Under the pieces are notes generated by a model. The model saw only the letters and a program-made list of their open reading frames with translations. It had not been told where the DNA came from and ran no database searches. Shown here in pieces: positions 19,894 through 29,542 of a DNA stretch of 64,000 nt. Origin of the DNA: Pseudophaeobacter arcticus DSM 23566 (lineage in GTDB: Bacteria > Pseudomonadota > Alphaproteobacteria > Rhodobacterales > Rhodobacteraceae). Each line of letters opens with the position of its first letter. Position 1 is the stretch's first letter. The translations under genes were made by a program, and so were the position numbers. The DNA is taken from the NCBI RefSeq assembly GCF_000473205.1, contig NZ_KI421507.1:1752729-1816728 (forward strand). Direction: 5' to 3'.

Positions 19894-22800
19894 CTACTCG
19901 GCCGCGTCTTTTACCGGCGCGCCGGACTGCCGCAGGGCAATCAGCAGCTCTTCGCGGCGTTTGGCCGCTTTGGTTTCGCTCTCCAGTTTGACCGGCCCAA
20001 AGCCACGGATCTGCAAGGGCAGCTCTGCCAGTGCAATCAACGGCTCCAGGGTATTGGCATTTGCCTTGGGCAGCCATTCCTTCATGTCGCGCTCATACTG
20101 CTTGATCAGCGCCCGCTCCATTTTGCGCTCTGCGGTGTAGCCAAACACATCCAGCGGCGTATTGCGCAGCGGTTTCATCTTGGCCAGCAGGCGCAGCCAG
20201 CGGGTCATGCCGGGGCCGAACTTGCGCTTTTGCGGACGACCATTGACCATCTTGCCGCCAAAGATCGGCGGCGCCAGATTGTAAGAGACCTTCAGATCCC
20301 CCTCAAACTCAGCCGCCAGTTTTTCATGGCTCGACAGCAGCAGCCGGGCGACTTCGTATTCGTCCTTATACGCCAACAGCTTATGATAGCCCTTTGCCAC
20401 AGCTTCCTTGAGCCGTTTGTCGCTGATACTCTCCAGCAGCTTGCCATAGCGCTTTGCCAGGCCCACCCCCTGATAAGCCACCAGCTGATCACTGCGGAAG
20501 GCAATGATCTCTTCCAGGGATTTTGGCAGCTGCGCCACATTGTCAGGCTTGGCGATTTTGGCAGCCTCGGCGGGGTGCACAATTGCCCAGCGACCAATTT
20601 CAAAGGCGCGCAGGTTCCGGTCTACCGCCGCCCCGTTCAGGGTAATCGCCTCGATAATTGCCTGGTGGCTCACCGGGATCAGGCCCTGCTGCCAGGCTGC
20701 ACCAAAGACCATCATGTTTGAGAAAATCGAATCTCCCATGGTGGCACGGGCCAGCTCTGAGGCATCAAACAGGGACAGATTATCGCGCAGACGCGCCTGA
20801 AGAGCGACCTGCAAGCGGTCTGTTGGCAATTGGAAATTGGTGTCGCGGGTGAAATCACCGGTGATGATTTCATGGCTGTTGACCACGCCGCCGGTCTGGC
20901 CGGTTTTCATCAACCCAATGGTCTTGGCCCCGGCGCTCACTACCAGATCGCCGCCGATCAGCGCATGGGCCTCGCCGGTGGCGACGCGAATGGCGCTGAT
21001 ATCTTCGGGACGTTTGGCCAGACGGCAGTGGATATGCACGGCGCCGCCCTTTTGGGCGAGACCTGCCATTTCCATCATGCCCGCGCCCAAGCCATCAATC
21101 TGCGCGGCCTGGGCCAGCACCGCACCAATGGTCACAACGCCAGTGCCACCAACCCCGGTGATCACCACATTATGGGTGCCTTTGATTTCAGGCAGTTGGG
21201 GGTCAGGCAGGTTCGGCAGCTGCAAATCAGCGGTGGCTTCCTTGCGGATCTTGGCGCCCTCAACCGTCAGGAACGAGGGGCAAAACCCGTTGACGCAAGA
21301 AAAATCCTTGTTGCAGGAGCTTTGATCAATCGCCCGTTTGCGGCCCAGCTCGGTTTCCTTTGGAACAATGGAGACGCAGTTGGACTGGATGCCACAATCT
21401 CCGCAGCCTTCGCAGACATCCGGGTTGATAAAGACCCGCTGATCGGGATCCGGGAACAGGCCCCGCTTGCGACGGCGGCGCTTTTCTGCGGCACAGGTCT
21501 GGATATAGATGATGCCAGAGACACCCTCGATCTGTTCGAACTCTTTTTGCACCGCCATCAGTTCGGCGCGTTCGTGCATGCGCATGCCGGCCGGGAACAG
21601 CTTGGGGTCGACATCTTCCTTTTCGTCATAGACCACCGCGATGGTCTTCATGCCCATGGCCTTGAGCTCATGGGCGATCTGATGCGCTGTCAGCCCGCCT
21701 TCGGTCTGCTGACCGCCGGTCATGGCAACCGCATCATTATACAGGATTTTATAGGTGATATTGGTGCCCTCTGCGAGGGCAGCCCGTATGGCCTGAACGC
21801 CTGAGTGGTTATAGGTGCCATCGCCAAGGTTCTGGAACACATGGGGTCGATTGGAAAACGGCGCTTCGCCAATCCAGTTGGCGCCTTCACCGCCCATATG
21901 GGTAAAGCCCGTGGTCTCGCGGTCCATCCACTGCACCATGAAGTGACAGCCGATGCCGGCATAGGCGCGGCTGCCTTCGGGCAGTTTGGTGGATGTGTTA
22001 TGCGGACAGCCCGAACAGAAATAGGGCAAGCGCGCGGCGATCTCTTCGGCATTGTCGGCGCGTTTGGCATCCTCCAGCGCCGCCAGACCGGCCTTGACCG
22101 CTTCCGTGTCGCGACCTTCCTCAATCAAAATACCGCCGAGCTTTTCGGCAATCATGATGGGATCAAGCGCATATTTGGTTGGGAAAAGCTCTGCGCGATC
22201 AGGGGTTCCAACGCCCCCCTTATACCAACCATAGACCCGGCGACCGCGACGATCATCAAAGATCGCTTCTTTGATCTGCACCTCGATCAGCTTGCGCTTT
22301 TCTTCAACAACCACAATCAAATCAAGACCTTCGGCCCAGGTGTTGAAGCCTTTCATATCCATTGGCCAGGTCTGACCCACCTTGTAGGTGGTGATGCCAA
22401 GGCGTTCTGCCATGGTCTCGTCGATGTTCAGCAGCGACATGGCATGGACTAGATCCAGCCAGTTTTTACCCGCCGCCACAAAGCCGATCTTGGCGCCGGG
22501 TTTGCCCCAGACGCGCTTGTCCATCTTGTTGGCATGGCTAAAGGCCTCGGCCGCAAAGCGCTTGTAGTCAATGATCCGGTCTTCCTGCTGGAAGCGATCA
22601 TCCGCCAGACGAATATTCAGCCCCCCTTCTGGCACGTCAAACTCTGGCCGGACAAGCTGCACCCGATCCGGGTCGCCATCGACAACCGAAGTCACCTCGA
22701 TGGTGTCCTTCATCGTCTTCAGCCCCACCCAAAGCCCGGAAAACCGGCTCAATTCATAGCCATAGATGCCATAGTCCAGGATCTCCTGCACGCCAGCTGG

Positions 22801-23316
22801 GCTGACGATAGGCAGATAGCAATCCAGCAGCGACCATTCGGACTGGTGCAGCACGGTGGAGCTTTCGCCGGTGTGGTCATCGCCCATGGCAACCAGGACA
22901 CCGCCGTTTTTCGAGGTGCCGGCCATATTGGCGTGACGGAAGGCATCACCGGACCGGTCAACACCGGGGCCCTTGCCATACCACAGGCCAAAGACACCGT
23001 CATATTTGCCTTCTCCGCGGATTTCCGCCTGCTGCGCGCCCCAAAGCGCGGTGACAGCCAGATCTTCGTTGAGCCCAAATTGGAAGGTCACGTCAGAGGC
23101 CGTCAGGTGCTTTTCAGCGCGCTGCATCTGCATATCAACAGCGCCCAGCGGAGAACCGCGATAACCGGTCACCAGGCCAGCCGTGTTCAACCCTGCTGCG
23201 GTATCGCGGGCCTTTTGCATCATCATCAGACGCACCAAGGCCTGCGTTCCATTCAACATCACAGGTGACTTGCTCAGGTCATATTTGTCATTGAGCGAAA
23301 TTTTTTGCGTGCTCAT
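19894..23316 (-). CDS. Indolepyruvate ferredoxin oxidoreductase, fused subunits
   Basis: The 1140-residue protein oxidatively decarboxylates aryl-2-oxoacids from transaminated aromatic amino acids to acyl-CoA, reducing ferredoxin. The N-terminal pyrimidine-binding half and thiamine-pyrophosphate region (CSGCPHNTSTKLPEG) are followed by a ferredoxin-type cysteine cluster CEGCGDCGIQSNC and a C-terminal gamma-subunit domain starting TGVGGTGVVTIGAVL. The fusion of IorA and IorB parts is common in proteobacteria. ATG at 23316 is preceded by GGGAGGA; the frame upstream lacks homology. Divergent from a LysR gene that may regulate it. Confidence 0.93.
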   Translation of the reverse strand: MSTQKISLNDKYDLSKSPVMLNGTQALVRLMMMQKARDTAAGLNTAGLVTGYRGSPLGAVDMQMQRAEKHLTASDVTFQFGLNEDLAVTALWGAQQAEIRGEGKYDGVFGLWYGKGPGVDRSGDAFRHANMAGTSKNGGVLVAMGDDHTGESSTVLHQSEWSLLDCYLPIVSPAGVQEILDYGIYGYELSRFSGLWVGLKTMKDTIEVTSVVDGDPDRVQLVRPEFDVPEGGLNIRLADDRFQQEDRIIDYKRFAAEAFSHANKMDKRVWGKPGAKIGFVAAGKNWLDLVHAMSLLNIDETMAERLGITTYKVGQTWPMDMKGFNTWAEGLDLIVVVEEKRKLIEVQIKEAIFDDRRGRRVYGWYKGGVGTPDRAELFPTKYALDPIMIAEKLGGILIEEGRDTEAVKAGLAALEDAKRADNAEEIAARLPYFCSGCPHNTSTKLPEGSRAYAGIGCHFMVQWMDRETTGFTHMGGEGANWIGEAPFSNRPHVFQNLGDGTYNHSGVQAIRAALAEGTNITYKILYNDAVAMTGGQQTEGGLTAHQIAHELKAMGMKTIAVVYDEKEDVDPKLFPAGMRMHERAELMAVQKEFEQIEGVSGIIYIQTCAAEKRRRRKRGLFPDPDQRVFINPDVCEGCGDCGIQSNCVSIVPKETELGRKRAIDQSSCNKDFSCVNGFCPSFLTVEGAKIRKEATADLQLPNLPDPQLPEIKGTHNVVITGVGGTGVVTIGAVLAQAAQIDGLGAGMMEMAGLAQKGGAVHIHCRLAKRPEDISAIRVATGEAHALIGGDLVVSAGAKTIGLMKTGQTGGVVNSHEIITGDFTRDTNFQLPTDRLQVALQARLRDNLSLFDASELARATMGDSIFSNMMVFGAAWQQGLIPVSHQAIIEAITLNGAAVDRNLRAFEIGRWAIVHPAEAAKIAKPDNVAQLPKSLEEIIAFRSDQLVAYQGVGLAKRYGKLLESISDKRLKEAVAKGYHKLLAYKDEYEVARLLLSSHEKLAAEFEGDLKVSYNLAPPIFGGKMVNGRPQKRKFGPGMTRWLRLLAKMKPLRNTPLDVFGYTAERKMERALIKQYERDMKEWLPKANANTLEPLIALAELPLQIRGFGPVKLESETKAAKRREELLIALRQSGAPVKDAAE

Positions 23317-23483
23317 CCGGTCCTCCCAACCAAAAACTAGCTTGCAGTGCTTGACCCTGTGATAGGTCACAAATACTGACCTGTATAGGCAGTTTTTTTA
23401 CTTTTCCCTCGCGTCGGCGTGGAAAATTGATAAAAAACTATGATTTCATGTAATCTATTCAAGACTGATCGAAAGAGACGGAT

Positions 23484-24389
23484 ATGGATTGGGATAAGCT
23501 CAGAATTTTTCATGCAGTGGCCGATGCAGGCAGCCTGACCCATGCCGGGGACAAACTGAACCTGTCCCAGTCCGCAGTCAGTCGGCAGGTTCGCGCGCTG
23601 GAGGAAAGCCTAAACGCAACGCTGTTCCACCGCCATGCCCGGGGGTTGATTCTGACCGAACAGGGCGAGTTGCTGTTTGATGCCACCAAATCCATGTCGG
23701 CCCGGCTGGAGGCGGCTTCGGCGCGCATTCGCGACAGCGAGGAAGAAGTCTTTGGCGAATTGCGTGTCACCACCACCTTTGGTTTTGGCACGCTTTGGCT
23801 GGCGCCGCGTCTTACCAAACTGTTTGAGCAATATCCCAACCTCAAGATTGACCTGATGCTCGAAGAGCGGGTTCTGGACCTGCCGATGCGCGAGGCTGAC
23901 GTTGCCATTCGCATGAAAGAGCCAAGTCAGGCTGATCTGGTGCGCAAACGCTTGATGACCGTGCAGATGAAACTCTATGCCTCACGCAAGTATCTGGATC
24001 TGAATGGCACGCCCGAAAGTACAGAAGACATCAAAGATCATCGCCTGATCTGTCAAAACCAGCGCTCTGCCCAGGTGGGCTCGGCCTCAGTTCTGGTGCA
24101 GCGCCTGTTGACCCACAACCCAGGCTCCCTGCTCACCGTGAACAACTACTTTGGCGTCCTGCAGGGGGTTTTGCACGATCTCGGCATCGGGATTTTGCCG
24201 GATTACGTCACCGAGGATTTCCCCGATCTGGTGGAGGTTCTGCCCAATGAATATAACACCGGCGTGCCGGTCTACCTGGCCTACCCGGAAGAATTGCGCC
24301 ATTCGCAGCGCGTTTCGGCCTTTCGGGACTTTGTCCAGACCGAAATCATGGCCCATCGCAAACATATGAAAGAGCTGGGCAAATTATAG
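23484..24389 (+). CDS. LysR-family transcriptional regulator
   Basis: N-terminal winged helix-turn-helix (residues 1-60; LRIFHAVADAGSLTHAGDKLNLSQSAVSRQVRALE) followed by a periplasmic-binding-like effector domain; 301 residues is typical. It is transcribed divergently from the indolepyruvate oxidoreductase gene with 167 bp between starts, the usual arrangement for a LysR regulator and its target, so control of aryl-oxoacid catabolism is a reasonable inference. AAAGAGACGG precedes the ATG. Confidence 0.93.
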   Translation: MDWDKLRIFHAVADAGSLTHAGDKLNLSQSAVSRQVRALEESLNATLFHRHARGLILTEQGELLFDATKSMSARLEAASARIRDSEEEVFGELRVTTTFGFGTLWLAPRLTKLFEQYPNLKIDLMLEERVLDLPMREADVAIRMKEPSQADLVRKRLMTVQMKLYASRKYLDLNGTPESTEDIKDHRLICQNQRSAQVGSASVLVQRLLTHNPGSLLTVNNYFGVLQGVLHDLGIGILPDYVTEDFPDLVEVLPNEYNTGVPVYLAYPEELRHSQRVSAFRDFVQTEIMAHRKHMKELGKL

Positions 24390-24501
24390 CCTCTGTGGCG
24401 AAAGACAGAACCATGCCCGCAAGCCATGCAAAAATCGCATAGCGGAAATGCCGCTACACCTGCACTAAACATCTTGAAGGGTCAGCATCATAACCCTAAA
24501 T

Positions 24502-24584
24502 GGGGCCTATGAAGACGAGGCGAGAGCCTTACTTCATACCTCCCTGTTGGACTTCGGCCGAGCTTAGTGCTCGGCCTTTTTTTT
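24502..24584 (+). ncRNA. Candidate trans-acting small RNA with own promoter and terminator
   Basis: A short transcription unit: TTGAAG (24474-24479), 16 bp, CTAAAT (24496-24501), then a hairpin with outer stem TATGAAG/CTTCATA and inner GGC-GAGA-GCC (24508-24538), a single-stranded CCTCCC (24539-24544) able to pair with Shine-Dalgarno sequences, and a terminator hairpin GGCCGAGC/GCTCGGCC with eight T residues (24556-24584). The plan recalls the alphaproteobacterial mmgR/suhB-type sRNAs; that family match is from memory and untested. It sits between the LysR gene and purL. Confidence 0.65.
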
Positions 24585-24862
24585 GCCCTTACACCTGTGA
24601 ACAATGGCTCTGCCCCTTGCAAGCGCCGGGCTTTGCAAATTCGGTGATCGCTGCCGGACCGCCTGAAATTTCAACACTGCCCTTGGGGTCTGCGCAAACT
24701 CCGGGCGCCAACAGAACCATTGTTGTATTTTCCCACCCCAATCCTGCAAAAAACATCTCTGAGCCATTTCGACGCGATTGCCTCATGAGATACCCCCTTC
24801 CCCATCAGGCTGGCATGCTCTAAAAGCCGCCTCAGTAGCACCATGGGGGGCCATATCGCGCC
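24585..24862. other. Intergenic region upstream of purL
   Basis: No convincing gene. A 65-codon open frame on the minus strand (24589-24786) has reasonable composition but no recognisable family or ribosome site. The region should contain the purL promoter. Confidence 0.4.
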
Positions 24863-27028
24863 ATGCAAGAACCAGCCATCACATCCGAACTGATCGCAAG
24901 CCACGGCTTGAACGCCGAAGAATACGACATGATCCTCGAGATCATCGGGCGCGAACCCAGCTTCACCGAACTTGGCATCTTCTCGGCCATGTGGAACGAG
25001 CACTGCTCTTACAAATCCTCAAAAAAATGGCTGCGCACCCTGCCGACTGACGGCCCGCAGGTCATCTGTGGCCCCGGCGAAAATGCCGGCATCGTTGATA
25101 TCGGCGATGGCGATGCGGTGGTTTTCAAAATGGAAAGCCACAACCACCCCTCTTATATCGAACCCTATCAGGGGGCGGCGACGGGTGTTGGCGGCATCCT
25201 GCGCGATGTCTTTACCATGGGCGCGCGTCCCGTGGCCTCGATGAACTCGCTGTCCTTTGGCGAGCCCTCCCACCACAAGACCCGTCAGCTGGTCAACGGT
25301 GTGGTTGAGGGCGTTGGCGGCTATGGCAACTGCTTTGGCGTGCCCTGCGTCGGCGGCGAAGTCCGGTTCCACCCAGCCTATAACGGCAACTGCCTGGTCA
25401 ATGCCTTTGCGGCTGGTCTGGCAAAAACGGATGCGATTTTCTACTCCGCCGCTTCCGGCGTTGGCATGCCCGTTGTCTATCTCGGCGCCAAGACCGGCCG
25501 CGACGGCGTTGGCGGCGCCACCATGGCCTCTGCCGAATTTGACGACACGATCGAGGAAAAACGCCCCACCGTTCAGGTTGGCGACCCTTTCACCGAAAAA
25601 CGCCTGATGGAGGCAACGCTGGAGCTGATGCAGACCGGCGCGGTGATCTCGATCCAGGATATGGGCGCGGCGGGTCTGACCTGCTCAGCGGTGGAAATGG
25701 GCGACAAGGGCAAGCTGGGGATCAAACTGAACCTCGAAGATGTCCCCCAGCGCGAAGAAAACATGACGGCTTATGAGATGATGCTCTCGGAAAGCCAGGA
25801 ACGCATGCTGATGGTGCTGAAGCCCGAGCTTGAGGCCGACGCCCGTGCGGTGTTTGAAAAATGGGACCTGGACTTTGCCATTGTTGGTGAAACCATCGCC
25901 GAAGACCGCTTCCTCATCCTGCACAATGGTGAGGTCAAGGCGGATCTGGTCCTGTCAAAACTCGCCTCCACCGCGCCAGAATATGACCGCCCCTGGGTCC
26001 CTACGCCTGCGGCAGTGCCGCTCACCGATGCGGATGTGCCCACCATTGATCCCATCGATGGGTTGAAGGCGCTGCTGGCCTCGCCCAACTACGCCGGCAA
26101 ACAGTGGGTCTACGAGCAATATGACACCACGGTCATGGGCGACACAGCCCGCCGCCCCGGCGTTGGGGCGGGTATCATCCGGGTGCATGGCACCGACAAA
26201 CGTCTCGCCTTTACCTCGGATGTGACACCGCGCTACGTCAAGGCAAACCCGGTTGAGGGTGGCAAACAGGCCGTGGCCGAAGCCTATCGAAATCTGACAG
26301 CTGTTGGCGCCAAGCCATTGGCAACAACTGATAACCTGAATTTTGGCAACCCAGAGAAGCCCGAGATCATGGGCCAGTTTGTTGGCGCCATTCAGGGCAT
26401 TGGTGAGGCCGTGGCGGCGCTGGATATGCCCATCGTGTCGGGCAATGTCTCGCTCTACAATGAAACCGACGGTCAGGGCATTCTGCCGACGCCGACCATT
26501 GGCGCCGTTGGTCTGATTGCTGCAGGCGAAGAGGCCATCATCGGCCAAGCCCGCGACGGTCATATTGCGCTGCTGATCGGCGAAACCCTGGGCCATCTGG
26601 GCCAATCTGCCCTGCTGGCAGAGGTGTTTAACCGCGAAGACGGCGATGCCCCTGCGGTTGATCTGGCGGCGGAAAAGCGCAACGGGGAATTCATCCGTGC
26701 CAACCGCGGCTTGATCAAGGCCTGTACTGATCTGAGCGATGGCGGTCTGGCACTGGCGGCGTTTGAGCTGGCCGAAGAAGCAGGTGTTGGCGTCCAGATC
26801 GACGCAGGCGACACCCCGACCCTGTTTGGGGAAGATCAGGCGCGCTATCTGGTGGCCTGCAACTTTGACCAGGCCGAAGGTCTGATGCTGGCAGCTGGCA
26901 AGGCAGGTGTCACCCTGACCACCGTAGGCAAATTTACCGGCGACAGCGTCAAAATTGGTGGCTCCGAGGCGCCGCTGGCTGAATTGCAAGCGGTCTTCCG
27001 GGCGGGCTTTGCTGACGCGGTGGCGTAA
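24863..27028 (+). CDS. purL: Phosphoribosylformylglycinamidine synthase subunit PurL
   Basis: ATP-dependent amidation of FGAR to FGAM in purine synthesis, working with PurS and PurQ encoded elsewhere. The 721-residue small-type PurL shows [16 protein letters not shown] (about residues 37-52), [27 protein letters not shown] (about 90-116), [13 protein letters not shown] and [10 protein letters not shown], and a C-terminal AIRS-type domain with [12 protein letters not shown] stem-loop terminator follows the stop. Confidence 0.97.
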   Translation: MQEPAITSELIASHGLNAEEYDMILEIIGREPSFTELGIFSAMWNEHCSYKSSKKWLRTLPTDGPQVICGPGENAGIVDIGDGDAVVFKMESHNHPSYIEPYQGAATGVGGILRDVFTMGARPVASMNSLSFGEPSHHKTRQLVNGVVEGVGGYGNCFGVPCVGGEVRFHPAYNGNCLVNAFAAGLAKTDAIFYSAASGVGMPVVYLGAKTGRDGVGGATMASAEFDDTIEEKRPTVQVGDPFTEKRLMEATLELMQTGAVISIQDMGAAGLTCSAVEMGDKGKLGIKLNLEDVPQREENMTAYEMMLSESQERMLMVLKPELEADARAVFEKWDLDFAIVGETIAEDRFLILHNGEVKADLVLSKLASTAPEYDRPWVPTPAAVPLTDADVPTIDPIDGLKALLASPNYAGKQWVYEQYDTTVMGDTARRPGVGAGIIRVHGTDKRLAFTSDVTPRYVKANPVEGGKQAVAEAYRNLTAVGAKPLATTDNLNFGNPEKPEIMGQFVGAIQGIGEAVAALDMPIVSGNVSLYNETDGQGILPTPTIGAVGLIAAGEEAIIGQARDGHIALLIGETLGHLGQSALLAEVFNREDGDAPAVDLAAEKRNGEFIRANRGLIKACTDLSDGGLALAAFELAEEAGVGVQIDAGDTPTLFGEDQARYLVACNFDQAEGLMLAAGKAGVTLTTVGKFTGDSVKIGGSEAPLAELQAVFRAGFADAVA

Positions 27029-27058
27029 AACCGCGCCGCACTCGCTCTGTATCTCATC

Positions 27059-27087
27059 AAAGGCGCGCAAAACCAGCGCGCCTTTGC
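27059..27087 (+). terminator. Stem-loop after purL
   Basis: Perfect 10-bp stem AAAGGCGCGC/GCGCGCCTTT with a 7-base loop, 31 bases after the purL stop. The T tail is only three bases. Confidence 0.6.
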
Positions 27088-27203
27088 GCGTATTACTGAC
27101 CACCCTCCGCCCTATTTGTGCTGATTACAGTGGCCTTGAGTGCTTGCACTACCCCCAAGGCCACCCTAAGTTTCAAGCAAGACCAAAGCCAAGGATCACC
27201 CCT

Positions 27204-27440
27204 ATGCCAATGCAAGCTCAAGAAATCGAAGACCTCCTGCGCCAGTCCTTTCCGGATGCGGAAATCCAGGTCGCAGGCCAGGATGGGGTTCATATGTCCG
27301 CCATGGTGGTGGATGAGAGTTTTCGGGGCAAAAACCGGGTGCAGCAGCAGCGCGCAGTCTATGCCGCGCTCAAGGGCAAAATGGACGGCGCCAACGGAGA
27401 GTTGCACGCCCTGGCCCTGACCACCAAGGCGCCTGAGTGA
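27204..27440 (+). CDS. BolA-family protein
   Basis: A 78-residue BolA-like protein, a class II KH-like fold that binds [2Fe-2S] clusters together with CGFS monothiol glutaredoxins in iron homeostasis. EIEDLLRQSFPDAEIQV and the region ending FRGKNRVQQQRAVYAAL fit the family; the short length suggests the YrbA/IbaG-like branch. ATG at 27204 follows AAGGA. The CGFS glutaredoxin gene lies just downstream, matching the known partnership. Confidence 0.9.
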   Translation: MPMQAQEIEDLLRQSFPDAEIQVAGQDGVHMSAMVVDESFRGKNRVQQQRAVYAALKGKMDGANGELHALALTTKAPE

Positions 27441-27604
27441 ACAAAATCTTGATCGTCATTGCTGCTCTGGCAGTGCTGGCGGTCTGGATTTATTTTGAAC
27501 TCGAGCCATATATCGAACAAGACCGCGACAGGCGGAACCGCCGAAAGGAAAAGACAGATGAGCGACGCAAAGACCCGCATCGACGAAACCGTAAAAGCCA
27601 ATGA
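27437..27604 (+). CDS. Candidate small single-helix membrane protein
   Basis: A 55-codon frame starts with GTG overlapping the bolA stop (GTGA). The product has one hydrophobic helix (residues 4-19, ILIVIAALAVLAVWIYF) followed by a strongly basic/charged tail. The last 47 bases overlap the grxD coding region in another frame, which is unusual; the real protein could instead be a transcript-only coupling frame. No family recognised. Its position between two Fe-S partner genes makes it worth recording. Confidence 0.4.
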   Translation: MNKILIVIAALAVLAVWIYFELEPYIEQDRDRRNRRKEKTDERRKDPHRRNRKSQ

Positions 27605-27920
27605 CGTTGTGCTCTTCATGAAGGGCAACAAGGACATGCCCCAGTGCGGGTTCTCCTCGCGCGTGGCTGGCGTGCTGAATTATATCGGCGTTGATTACAC
27701 CGATGTAAACGTGCTGGCCGACGAAGAAATCCGCGCCGGCATCAAGGAATATTCCGACTGGCCCACCATTCCGCAGCTCTACATCAAGGGTGAGTTTGTC
27801 GGCGGTTGCGACATCATCACCGAGATGACGCTTTCGGGTGAACTGGACGGTCTGTTTGCCGATAACAAAATCGCCTTTGACAAGGACGCCGCAGACAAGA
27901 TCCGCGAAGCCAACGGCTAA
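27558..27920 (+). CDS. grxD: Monothiol glutaredoxin Grx4 family
   Basis: Fe-S cluster carrier glutaredoxin of 120 residues. The CGFS active site lies in FMKGNKDMPQCGFSSRV (about residues 16-32), and WPTIPQLYIKGEFVGGCDI contains the glutathione-binding TIPQ and GGCD segments. ATG at 27558 is chosen for the family N-terminus MSDAKTRID and the purine-rich AAAGGAAAAG upstream. Functional partner of the BolA-like protein encoded just before; a strong terminator follows. Confidence 0.95.
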   Translation: MSDAKTRIDETVKANDVVLFMKGNKDMPQCGFSSRVAGVLNYIGVDYTDVNVLADEEIRAGIKEYSDWPTIPQLYIKGEFVGGCDIITEMTLSGELDGLFADNKIAFDKDAADKIREANG

Positions 27921-27978
27921 ACATCCCCCCACCCGGCCCGCAGTTTCCATGTCACGCCGGGACCTGCACAGATACAAA

Positions 27979-28013
27979 AGCCCTTTCCGGCAGATACCGG
28001 AAGGGGCTTTTTG
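27979..28013 (+). terminator. Intrinsic terminator after grxD
   Basis: Stem AGCCCTTTCCGG/CCGGAAGGGGCT with a six-base loop followed by TTTTTG, about 60 bases after the grxD stop. Confidence 0.9.
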
Positions 28014-28099
28014 TTGCTTGCAAGAAACGTTCCCAGATCACCCAGGTTCACACAGATTTCACGCGGGATCGCCCCATGTTCACCTGATGCAGCCCAAGC

Positions 28100-28498
28100 C
28101 TATTCAGCTGCGGATTTTTCTTCGATCTGTTGCGCCAAGGATTCGGCGCGGGCCGCCAGTTCCGCCAGGGCTTCGGGCACTTGTGGTGGCACAACAGGCA
28201 CCTCGATGCGCTCGGGCTCGGGGGCGGGCGTGTTTTTCAACGCTTCCAGCTCTGCCACGCGCTCTGCCAGTTCGGCCTCCACCTCTTTGATGCGATCCTC
28301 GACGGCTGCGGTTTTATCGGCCAGCATCAGACCCGCCATCAACAGCATCCGCGCCTCGGGCATCCGGCCAATCTGATCCGACAGGACCTGGGCTTCGTCA
28401 TCCAGCATCTTGGCGGCGGAATGCAGATAGCTTTCTTCGCCCAACTGGCAGGAGACTTCAAATCCACGCCCACCGATATGAATAGTTACTTCTGGCAT
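28100..28498 (-). CDS. zapA: Cell division protein ZapA
   Basis: Cytoplasmic FtsZ-ring stabiliser. The 132-residue protein begins with the ZapA fold (PEVTIHIGGRGFEVSCQLGEE), has the typical AAKMLDDEAQ and LLMAGLMLADK segments, then a coiled-coil that extends with a Pro-rich C-terminal tail. The start shares a base with the upstream gene's stop (TGATG), so both are probably translated together. Confidence 0.92.
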   Translation of the reverse strand: MPEVTIHIGGRGFEVSCQLGEESYLHSAAKMLDDEAQVLSDQIGRMPEARMLLMAGLMLADKTAAVEDRIKEVEAELAERVAELEALKNTPAPEPERIEVPVVPPQVPEALAELAARAESLAQQIEEKSAAE

Positions 28499-29277
28499 CA
28501 GACTTCTTCCCCTTCCGGCAGGTTTTGTTCTGGCAGGGTTTGTGCATTGGCCAACAGCGGTTCGAGCTTGGCCAGCACCGCATTCACCTGCGCCTGTTCG
28601 TTGGCCTGGGCCGCACGCAGGGCTTCGTTGGTGCTGTGCAACGCATCATTGGCAAGGCGCAGCTCATCCAGCTGAGCCTGGAACTCATGGTCCTTGGGCA
28701 CCACAGCGGCCGCCGCCTGTGCCTCGGTCAGCTGCGCCTTCAGCGCGGAAATTTCCGCCTCCAGCGCCGCCTGATCCACCGCGCCCCCGACATCGCCTGC
28801 CATGTCCCCCGAAGAGGCTTCCTCGACCTGGGTCAGCAACTGCTGGTGAGCGTTTTTTAGATCGGTGAGTTCGGTTTCCAGAGCTTCCTTTTCAGCCGCC
28901 ATACCGTTGCCTGCGCTTTCCAGCGCCCCTTTCAGCCGGGTAATTTCCAGCTTCAAAGCATCCTTTTCATCGGTATTGCCGACCTCATTGCGCAACAGTT
29001 CCAGCTCTGCCTGCAGCGCGGCCATGTCGCCATTGTCAGCAGCAGGTGCAGCCTGCTCTGCCTCTTTGAGACGGCTGTGCAGCACCTTCACCCGTTCCTC
29101 AAGCTGGGAATTGGCGGTTTTTTCTTCTTCCAGCGCGCGCTCCAGATCGGAATTATCCGCAGCAGCCCGGGCCTCTTCCTTGGCCTCGACGCGGGCCTGC
29201 TCCAGCTTTTCAACCCCCGAGCCAATCCGCTCCATGGCGGCTAGAATACGTCCCTGCAACTCTTCGATCTGCGTCAT
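28498..29277 (-). CDS. Coiled-coil protein encoded upstream of zapA
   Basis: A 259-residue protein almost entirely of heptad-like, Glu/Ala/Leu/Gln-rich coiled coil; no membrane segment or catalytic motif. The TGATG junction with zapA indicates tight coupling. I infer a structural or division-ring partner for ZapA, analogous to (not homologous by visible motif with) ZapB-type coiled coils. This gene pair is often seen in Rhodobacteraceae. Divergent from tkt. Confidence 0.75.
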   Translation of the reverse strand: MTQIEELQGRILAAMERIGSGVEKLEQARVEAKEEARAAADNSDLERALEEEKTANSQLEERVKVLHSRLKEAEQAAPAADNGDMAALQAELELLRNEVGNTDEKDALKLEITRLKGALESAGNGMAAEKEALETELTDLKNAHQQLLTQVEEASSGDMAGDVGGAVDQAALEAEISALKAQLTEAQAAAAVVPKDHEFQAQLDELRLANDALHSTNEALRAAQANEQAQVNAVLAKLEPLLANAQTLPEQNLPEGEEV

Positions 29278-29542
29278 ACCTGTCCCTCACCCCTCATCAC
29301 TTCTGCTGGTGCCTGCCTCTGTGTCCTGTGCAGCACCTGCTGGCCGTCAGCGCGAATCGCTTTACACCAGCCGCGTTGCCAACAGCTTAACGAAGTCAGG
29401 AGTAAAACACCCCCTCTTTGCTTTCAAGCACTTGCAGCCATGACTTCGCCTTCCCGGCAGGGAATGGCGCAGAAAGCTTGATCTTTGGGCTGTCACTGCT
29501 ATTGAGCGGCGGACCAGCCTGGTAACCCAAAGGAAAACTTCA

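Noticed and set aside
20830-23268. Several long plus-strand frames opposite the IOR gene
   Set aside because: Composition and lack of motifs show they mirror the codon structure of the minus-strand gene.
24589-24786. 65-codon minus-strand ORF upstream of purL
   Set aside because: Reasonable composition, but no ribosome site, no family, and it lies where the purL promoter is expected.
25955-27103. 382-codon minus-strand frame opposite purL
   Set aside because: Antisense shadow of a certain housekeeping gene.
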